Below, piece after piece: positions 1 through 3,906 of a DNA stretch of 5,385 nt. Each line of letters opens with the position of its first letter. The stretch's first letter is position 1. The stretch is taken from assembly GCA_030620125.1 (NCBI GenBank), contig JAUXFI010000147.1, forward strand, positions 1-5,385. Direction: 5' to 3'. The position numbers and the translations under genes are program-made. This stretch comes from Anaerolineae bacterium (GTDB lineage Bacteria; Chloroflexota; Anaerolineae; B4-G1). The notes beneath the pieces were generated by a model, which was given only the letters and a program-made list of their open reading frames with translations, did not search any database and was not told the origin of the DNA.

Positions 1-61
1 CTTGACGTTGGATGACATCGAGTGGCTGCTGGGGCAAATTGAGGATATTCTTGGACTGTAG
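1..61 (+). CDS. 3' end of an upstream gene (C-terminal 19 codons), product uncertain
   Basis: An open frame enters from the left edge and ends at TAG 59-61. The last residues read LTLDDIEWLLGQIEDILGL, an amphipathic acidic helix typical of a protein C-terminus. Class V aminotransferases (serine-pyruvate or alanine-glyoxylate type) often end in a helix like this and often precede serA. An aminotransferase of serine metabolism is therefore the best guess, but that rests on context and no diagnostic motif is visible. The frame shares the plus orientation of serA, whose start lies 91 bases downstream, so the two could be cotranscribed. Confidence 0.5.
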   Translation, partial: LTLDDIEWLLGQIEDILGL

Positions 62-138
62 ATTCGTAAATTCGTAGATTCGTAGATTCGTAAACTTGGT
101 AGCCGAATCCCGAATTTACGAATCCCGAATCTACGAAC
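61..138. repeat. Octamer tandem array with inverted copies in the serA leader
   Basis: Positions 62-93 are four consecutive copies of the octamer ATTCGTAR. The right half, about 104-138, holds complementary material arranged as an imperfect 15-bp repeat (111-125 and 126-140) plus another CGAAT at 104-108. Positions 61-74 and 111-124 are a perfect 14-bp inverted repeat, and 78-90 pairs with 126-138 with one mismatch. As RNA this could fold into a stem with a loop of about 36 bases directly before the serA ribosome binding site. It starts on the last base of the upstream stop codon. It may be an intergenic repeat, a weak terminator or a leader structure; there is no U-run to favour a terminator. 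Confidence 0.85.
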
Positions 139-140
139 AT

Positions 141-147
141 AAGGAGG
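141..147 (+). promoter_or_regulatory. Ribosome binding site that fixes the serA start
   Basis: AAGGAGG at 141-147 is a near-perfect Shine-Dalgarno sequence with a 5-base spacer to ATG 153. It shows that translation begins at 153. The frame can be extended upstream to TTG 96, but that extension only reads through the repeat array and gives a repeated SRIYE peptide. Confidence 0.9.
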
Positions 148-152
148 CAACG

Positions 153-1070
153 ATGAAACTACTAATTTGTGACCCAACGGCCCCCGCTGCAATCGCCGCG
201 ATGCGAGAGGCAGGGATCGAGGTGGACGTGCGGGACGACATCACGGCGGAGGAATTGGAGACGGTCATCGCCGGCTATGACGCCATGGTTGTCCGCGGCC
301 GCACAAAGGTGCGTGTTCCCCTGATTGATAAGGCAACCAATCTGAAACTGATCGTCCGTGGTGGCGTGGGGCTGGACAACATTGACGTGGACTATGCCCA
401 GTCGAAAGGCATCGAGGTGCGCAACACCCCCGCTGCGTCTTCCAACTCGGTGGCCGAACTGACCGTCGGCTATCTCCTGGCGCTGGCCCGCCCCATCCCC
501 CAGGCCACCGCCTCTATGAAGGACGGCAAGTGGGAGAAGAAGGTGTTCAGCAAGGGGACAGAACTGGCGGGCAAGACACTGGGGTTGGTCGGCTACGGAC
601 GCATCGGCCGCCTGGTAGCAGAAAAGGCCCTGGCCCTGGGCATGAGCGTGCTGGCCTACGATCCCTACATCAAAGAGGCGCGAGAAGGCGTAGCCCTGGT
701 GGATCTGGAGGACTTGCTGCCGCGTGCCGATTACATCTCCCTCCACGTACCCTACACGCCGGAGACTCGCTACATCGTCGGCGCGGAAGCGTTCGGGAAG
801 ATGAAGGACGGGGTCTACATCGTCAACTGCGGGCGCGGCGGCACGCTGGATGAGACGGCGCTGTACGATGCCATCAAGAGCGGCAAGGTGGCTGGCGCAG
901 CCTTGGACGTCTTTGAGGACGAGAAGGAGGAGCGGGGCCGGCGGCTGATGGAACTCTCGCAGGTCATCGGTTCCCCTCACATCGGCGCGGGAACGGGAGA
1001 GGCCAAGGCGCGAGTGGGGGAGGAGGTAGCGCAGATCGCGGTAGAGTTCTATCGCCAACACTACACCTGA
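153..1070 (+). CDS. serA: D-3-phosphoglycerate dehydrogenase-type 2-hydroxyacid dehydrogenase, short form
   Basis: A cytosolic NAD-dependent D-isomer-specific 2-hydroxyacid dehydrogenase of 305 aa. The likely reaction is 3-phosphoglycerate to 3-phosphohydroxypyruvate, the first step of serine synthesis. The substrate-binding half covers about residues 1-95 and the C-terminal end, with VVRGRTKV at 46-53 and VRGGVGLDNID at 68-78. The Rossmann domain covers about 96-280, with GYGRIG at 147-152 and D170 as the expected NAD-ribose acidic residue. The catalytic set is present: R228 in NCGRGG, E255 in DVFEDE and H276 in SPHIGAGT. It ends soon after that motif, so the ACT or other C-terminal regulatory domain of long SerA enzymes is absent. 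Serine feedback through such a domain is therefore not expected. The usual EPP/PL loop before the histidine is replaced by a charged stretch (residues 256-264). Another 2-hydroxyacid substrate is possible, but the neighbourhood favours SerA. The next gene starts 11 bases after its stop. Confidence 0.86.
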   Translation: MKLLICDPTAPAAIAAMREAGIEVDVRDDITAEELETVIAGYDAMVVRGRTKVRVPLIDKATNLKLIVRGGVGLDNIDVDYAQSKGIEVRNTPAASSNSVAELTVGYLLALARPIPQATASMKDGKWEKKVFSKGTELAGKTLGLVGYGRIGRLVAEKALALGMSVLAYDPYIKEAREGVALVDLEDLLPRADYISLHVPYTPETRYIVGAEAFGKMKDGVYIVNCGRGGTLDETALYDAIKSGKVAGAALDVFEDEKEERGRRLMELSQVIGSPHIGAGTGEAKARVGEEVAQIAVEFYRQHYT

Positions 1071-1081
1071 GGTAGCAGGAT

Positions 1082-1801
1082 ATGGCCGGAACAATGGACC
1101 TTTTCGTCACCGCTTTTAATCTGGCCTACCTGACCACCATCTGGGTGCTGGCTGCGTTGATGGGTTGGCGCTATCTGCGCCAACCCCCGGCGCAGCGGCG
1201 GGTGAGCCGTTGGCCGCTCTGCGCTGTACTCACGCTGGGCGTGGGGGATATATTCCACCTCGTCGCGCGGGCTCACCGCACCCTCACCGGCGTCGAAAGT
1301 ATTGCCTGCGCGTGGGGCGGGCGTGAGGTCTCGTGGGTGGGACTGGGCGCGTTTGCCACCTCTTTCACGCTGGTTTTTTTCTACCTCTTTGTGCTGTTCT
1401 ATCGCCAGGAAAAGATGAATCTGCCCTTGACGTGGGTGGAGACGGCTATCGTAAGCTTGCTCGTCGTGCGCCTCGTGCTCCTGTTCTTCCCGCAGAACAA
1501 CTGGGGCGGCTCGGCGCCGGCGTGGCGCATCTACCGCAATATCCCCTTCACCCTGGCCGGCTTTAGCCTGGCCTATCTGTTCTTGCAAGCAGCCTCGACG
1601 ACGCCCAATCCGGCCGGAAAGTGGTTTGCCGGCACAGGATGGGCTGTGATCATCTCCTTCGCCTGTTACATCGGCACCATCCTGCTGGTGGACCGTTATC
1701 CCATGACCGGCATATTGATGTTGCCCAAGACCATCGCCTATGTGGTGGTCGCAGTCTACTTTTACAAGTTAGAGTTCCAACCTCACGAATCGAACTCGTA
1801 G
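1082..1801 (+). CDS. Seven-helix integral membrane protein of unknown function
   Basis: A 239-aa protein dominated by hydrophobic segments at about residues 8-28, 44-63, 84-107, 115-136, 154-171, 181-203 and 207-228, which suggests seven membrane spans. No signal peptide cleavage site, ATP-binding motif or catalytic triad is visible. Polar features that may matter are GDIFHLVAR at 55-63 (D56 and H59 within helix 2), R130, PQNNW at 137-141, RNIPF at 152-156 and LPKT at 214-217. Basic residues cluster in the loop 30-43. I do not recognise a named family. The start at 1082 has GAGG 9 bases upstream; ATG 1094 (Met5) is an alternative. It lies 11 bases after serA and 125 bases before the DUF1015 gene on the same strand, so it is probably cotranscribed with serA. 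A transport or sensing role is only a guess. Confidence 0.8.
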   Translation: MAGTMDLFVTAFNLAYLTTIWVLAALMGWRYLRQPPAQRRVSRWPLCAVLTLGVGDIFHLVARAHRTLTGVESIACAWGGREVSWVGLGAFATSFTLVFFYLFVLFYRQEKMNLPLTWVETAIVSLLVVRLVLLFFPQNNWGGSAPAWRIYRNIPFTLAGFSLAYLFLQAASTTPNPAGKWFAGTGWAVIISFACYIGTILLVDRYPMTGILMLPKTIAYVVVAVYFYKLEFQPHESNS

Positions 1802-1926
1802 TGGAGACTTTGGTCGCAAAGGGTTGGCTGTTGTTCCCGCTCATGAGTATGCCAAAACCTGGCGTGTTCTGAAAGCTGACAAGTATGTTGATCACATTCA
1901 AACGATAAGCAAGTAGGAGATAAACC

Positions 1927-3261
1927 ATGGCAACCATTCGACCTTTCAGAGGTGTACGCTACAACCCAGAAAAGATCAACGATCTCTCCACCGTCATCAG
2001 CCAGCCCTACGACCGGGTGCGGCACGGCCTGCAGGACAAGTACTACGACCAAAGCCCTTACAGCGTCGTGCGTATCATCAAGGGCAAGGAACAGGCAGGT
2101 GATGGAGAGGCAGACAACGTCTACACCCGCGCCCGCGACTACTACCAGTCCTGGCTGCGGAAGGGTATCCTGATGCGGGAAGAGTCGCCTGCTCTCTACA
2201 TTCTCCACCAGACCGCTACCCTTCCCGATGGCAGTACCAAGACCCGTAAGGGACTGATCGCCGCGCTGGAACTGAGCCGGTTTGACGAGGGCATCGTCTT
2301 GCCCCACGAGCGCACGCACTCCGGCCCCAAGGTGGACCGGCTGAACCTGATGCGCGCCACGGCGACCAACGTTGGCCACATCTTTATGCTCTACCCCGGC
2401 AACCGCATCAACGAGTTACTGAGGGCAGCCATCGAAAAGCAGCCTGGCTTCGAGTTGCGTGAGCTATTCGAGCACGACGTGACGCAGCAGTTCTGGCCCG
2501 TGACCGATCCGCAGGTGATACAGGCCGTGGTGGAGGAGATGGCCCCCAGGCGCAACCTGATCATCGCCGACGGCCACCACCGCTACGAGACGGCGCTCAA
2601 CTACCGGGACGAGATGCGAGCAAAATACCCCGCTGCCCCGCCCGACGCCGGCTTCAACTATCGCATGGTGACGCTGGTGAGCATGGAAGACCCCGGCCTG
2701 GTGATTCTCCCCACTCACCGTCTCATCCACTCATACGGGCGGATGGACGGAGCAGCGGTACTGGGGCGGGCACAGGAGAAAGGGTACTTTGAGGTGATGC
2801 AAGTGGCGGACCAGGCAGCACTGGAGACAGCGCTGGCAAAGGCAGAGCCGTCGCACCCGCGCCTCGGTTTCTACGACGGGACCTACGCCGCGCTCACGCT
2901 GCGAGACCCTGCCGTGTTGGAGCAACTGTTGCCGGAGCGCGCTCCCGCTTGGAGGCTGCTCGACGTCGCGGTGCTGCACGAGTTGTTCATTGAGCGGGTG
3001 TTGGGAATTGACAAGGCAGCGGTGGAGCGCAAGGAAAACATCAACTATCTGCGCGACGTGCAAATGGGATACGACGCGGTGGACCGGGAAGAGGCAGAGT
3101 TCCTGCTGGTACTGAACCCGACGCGGATGGAGCAGGTGCGGGCTTGCACCGAGGCCGGCGAGAAAATGCCGCAAAAGTCCACCGACTTCTTTCCCAAGAT
3201 CATCAGCGGGCTGGTGATGATGCCGCTGGAGAACACAGATTCCAGGACATTAACGAATTGA
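1927..3261 (+). CDS. DUF1015 (COG4198) family protein, candidate serine-linked enzyme
   Basis: A soluble 444-aa protein of the DUF1015 family, close to the usual full length. Family hallmarks appear in order: IRPFRGVRY at 4-12, PYD at 27-29, YSVVRI at 45-50, LPHERT at 125-130, PKVDR at 134-138, ADGHHRYETA at 214-223, LPTHRL at 261-266, LDVAVLHELFIERVLGI at 345-361 and MPQKSTDFFPKIISGLV at 414-430. AGGAGA at 1915-1920 with a 6-base spacer supports ATG 1927. The family has long been uncharacterised and recurs beside serA. The DGHHR motif resembles the DGHxR active-site motif of ParB/Srx-fold free-serine kinases (SerK, SbnI). A kinase or related role in serine/phosphoserine metabolism is therefore a reasonable inference, not an observation. 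The last ten residues (ENTDSRTLTN) follow the conserved end of the family and may come from intergenic repeat-like DNA. There are no membrane segments. Confidence 0.9.
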   Translation: MATIRPFRGVRYNPEKINDLSTVISQPYDRVRHGLQDKYYDQSPYSVVRIIKGKEQAGDGEADNVYTRARDYYQSWLRKGILMREESPALYILHQTATLPDGSTKTRKGLIAALELSRFDEGIVLPHERTHSGPKVDRLNLMRATATNVGHIFMLYPGNRINELLRAAIEKQPGFELRELFEHDVTQQFWPVTDPQVIQAVVEEMAPRRNLIIADGHHRYETALNYRDEMRAKYPAAPPDAGFNYRMVTLVSMEDPGLVILPTHRLIHSYGRMDGAAVLGRAQEKGYFEVMQVADQAALETALAKAEPSHPRLGFYDGTYAALTLRDPAVLEQLLPERAPAWRLLDVAVLHELFIERVLGIDKAAVERKENINYLRDVQMGYDAVDREEAEFLLVLNPTRMEQVRACTEAGEKMPQKSTDFFPKIISGLVMMPLENTDSRTLTN

Positions 3262-3273
3262 GAGATGCACAGA

Positions 3274-3407
3274 CGCAACTACTCAACCACCCTTGCGAAG
3301 GTTGCGAATGGCCTTGTCGCCGGGGCAACTTTTGGTAGGCAAAGACGCTTTTGGCCCGAAAGCTCTCACCAAACCTTCGCAAGGGTTCTCCCGCCTGAGT
3401 AGTTGCG
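3274..3407. repeat. 134-bp element bounded by two-block perfect inverted repeats
   Basis: The outer arms 3274-3285 (CGCAACTACTCA) and 3396-3407 are perfect 12-bp complements. The inner arms 3289-3303 (ACCCTTGCGAAGGTT) and 3372-3386 are perfect 15-bp complements. They are separated by an unpaired 3-base bulge on the left and 9 bases on the right. The inner arm is itself an imperfect palindrome. The 68-bp interior has further self-complementarity, such as GCTTT 3347-3351 with AAAGC 3359-3363. No ORF of interest lies inside. CACAGA occurs immediately before the left end (3268-3273) and 6 bases after the right end (3414-3419), which is only a weak hint of target duplication. It could be a MITE-like or REP-like repeat, or a structured RNA at the 3' end of the DUF1015 transcript. 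Confidence 0.8.
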
Positions 3408-3421
3408 CATAGACACAGAAT

Positions 3422-3452
3422 AGCCCCGGTGAGCCAAAAGGCCGCCGGGGCT
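3422..3452. terminator. Likely shared transcription terminator between convergent genes
   Basis: AGCCCCGG at 3422-3429 pairs perfectly with CCGGGGCT at 3445-3452. An inner GCC/GGC stem (3433-3435 with 3440-3442) closes an AAAA tetraloop. The plus-strand U-run is short (GTTT), and the minus-strand side reads ATTCTG, so a canonical U-tract is weak in both directions. Its place between the ends of two convergent gene sets argues for a bidirectional terminator serving the DUF1015 transcript and the minus-strand operon. Confidence 0.75.
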
Positions 3453-3456
3453 GTTT

Positions 3457-3478
3457 CACGTCTTTACGTTCTACGTTC
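3457..3478. repeat. Short heptamer tandem repeat
   Basis: TACGTTC occurs twice in tandem at 3465-3471 and 3472-3478, preceded by the related CACGTCTT at 3457-3464. It ends exactly before the stop codon of the minus-strand 138-aa gene (3479-3481). It is small and could be chance, but it resembles the other short tandem arrays of this window in unit size and in sitting against a gene end. Confidence 0.5.
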
Positions 3479-3895
3479 TCAGTCCTCCCCCATAAACTTT
3501 TCGTAAGCGCCCTGCCACAGCGCCGGTTTGCGAGTCATCTGCTTGATCGTGACGTCGGCAAAATGGGGCATCAGTTGGGCCAGAGTGACCGGAAGCTGGT
3601 CCCACTCACCCTTATAGATGACCGCGCTCAGTCCATCGGCGGTAGGTTCCAGCCAGCGCCACTGCTCACGAAAGCGCTCCGCCTTCATCCAATAGTCACG
3701 CTTCTCCCAGGAGTCAATGGTCCGGTCAACAGTGTCGGCCATGCCGTGCAGGCAGAAGATGATCAGGGCAGCCAGGTCTTTGCCCTCGTCGTCCAGTTGC
3801 AGCTTCTGGCTCAGGCGACGCAGTGCCTCGGCGATGGTGCGGCGATGTTGATTACGGACTTTCCCCGGTGCTTCGGTGCTGATGATACGACTCAT
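3479..3895 (-). CDS. Conserved-looking 138-aa helical protein of unknown function
   Basis: A soluble, charged, mainly helical 138-aa protein without membrane spans or a signal peptide. The N-terminus is basic (PGKVRNQHRRT at 10-20) and leads into a helix AEALRRLSQK at 22-31. An acidic stretch DDEGKD (35-40) precedes a hydrophobic helix LAALIIFCLHGM (41-52). A tryptophan-rich charged middle (W63, W69, W79, W81) includes KRDYWMKAERFREQW at 65-79. The C-terminal part has TRKPALWQGAYEKFM at 121-135. I do not recognise a named domain. AGGTGAG at 3899-3905 on the minus strand gives the ribosome binding site, 3 bases before ATG 3895. The gcvT-family stop (3907) lies 11 bases upstream, so the two genes are almost certainly cotranscribed and perhaps translationally coupled. 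A role linked to glycine cleavage is inferred only from position. Confidence 0.8.
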   Translation of the reverse strand: MSRIISTEAPGKVRNQHRRTIAEALRRLSQKLQLDDEGKDLAALIIFCLHGMADTVDRTIDSWEKRDYWMKAERFREQWRWLEPTADGLSAVIYKGEWDQLPVTLAQLMPHFADVTIKQMTRKPALWQGAYEKFMGED

Positions 3896-3898
3896 ATA

Positions 3899-3905
3899 CT
3901 CACCT
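3899..3905 (-). promoter_or_regulatory. Ribosome binding site overlapping the tandem stop of the upstream gene
   Basis: Read on the minus strand, the upstream gene ends TAG TAG (3909-3904), and the second stop runs into AGGTGAG (3905-3899), followed by TAT and ATG 3895. The overlap of stop and ribosome binding site is the arrangement expected for translational coupling. Confidence 0.65.
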
Positions 3906-3906
3906 A

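Noticed and set aside
61..138. CRISPR array
   Set aside because: Units are 8-15 bp and contiguous, without unique spacers, and there are no cas genes.
96..152. Upstream extension of serA from TTG 96
   Set aside because: The extra 19 residues only translate the repeat array (SRIYESRIYE), and a perfect ribosome binding site points to ATG 153.
162..1094. Long minus-strand open frame (310 codons) opposite serA
   Set aside because: It is the mirror of a clear dehydrogenase reading frame in GC-rich DNA. Its translation is low-complexity and shows no family motifs.
1061..1588. Minus-strand open frame opposite the membrane protein
   Set aside because: The Gln/Arg/His-rich translation lacks any motif, while the plus frame gives seven coherent hydrophobic helices.
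1851..1863. Small hairpin GCCA/TGGC in the gap before DUF1015
   Set aside because: Only four base pairs and no U-run, too weak to call a terminator. I also see no convincing -35/-10 pair in 1802-1926.
1783..2379. Minus-strand open frame across the gap and the 5' part of DUF1015
   Set aside because: It overlaps a frame with many DUF1015 motifs and has no recognisable features of its own.
2464..3174. Minus-strand open frames opposite the rest of DUF1015
   Set aside because: These are shadow frames of a well-supported gene.
3268..3419. CACAGA as a target-site duplication of the inverted-repeat element
   Set aside because: The right copy is 6 bases beyond the inverted-repeat end, and similar CACAGA strings occur elsewhere nearby (3234-3239), so it cannot be told from chance.
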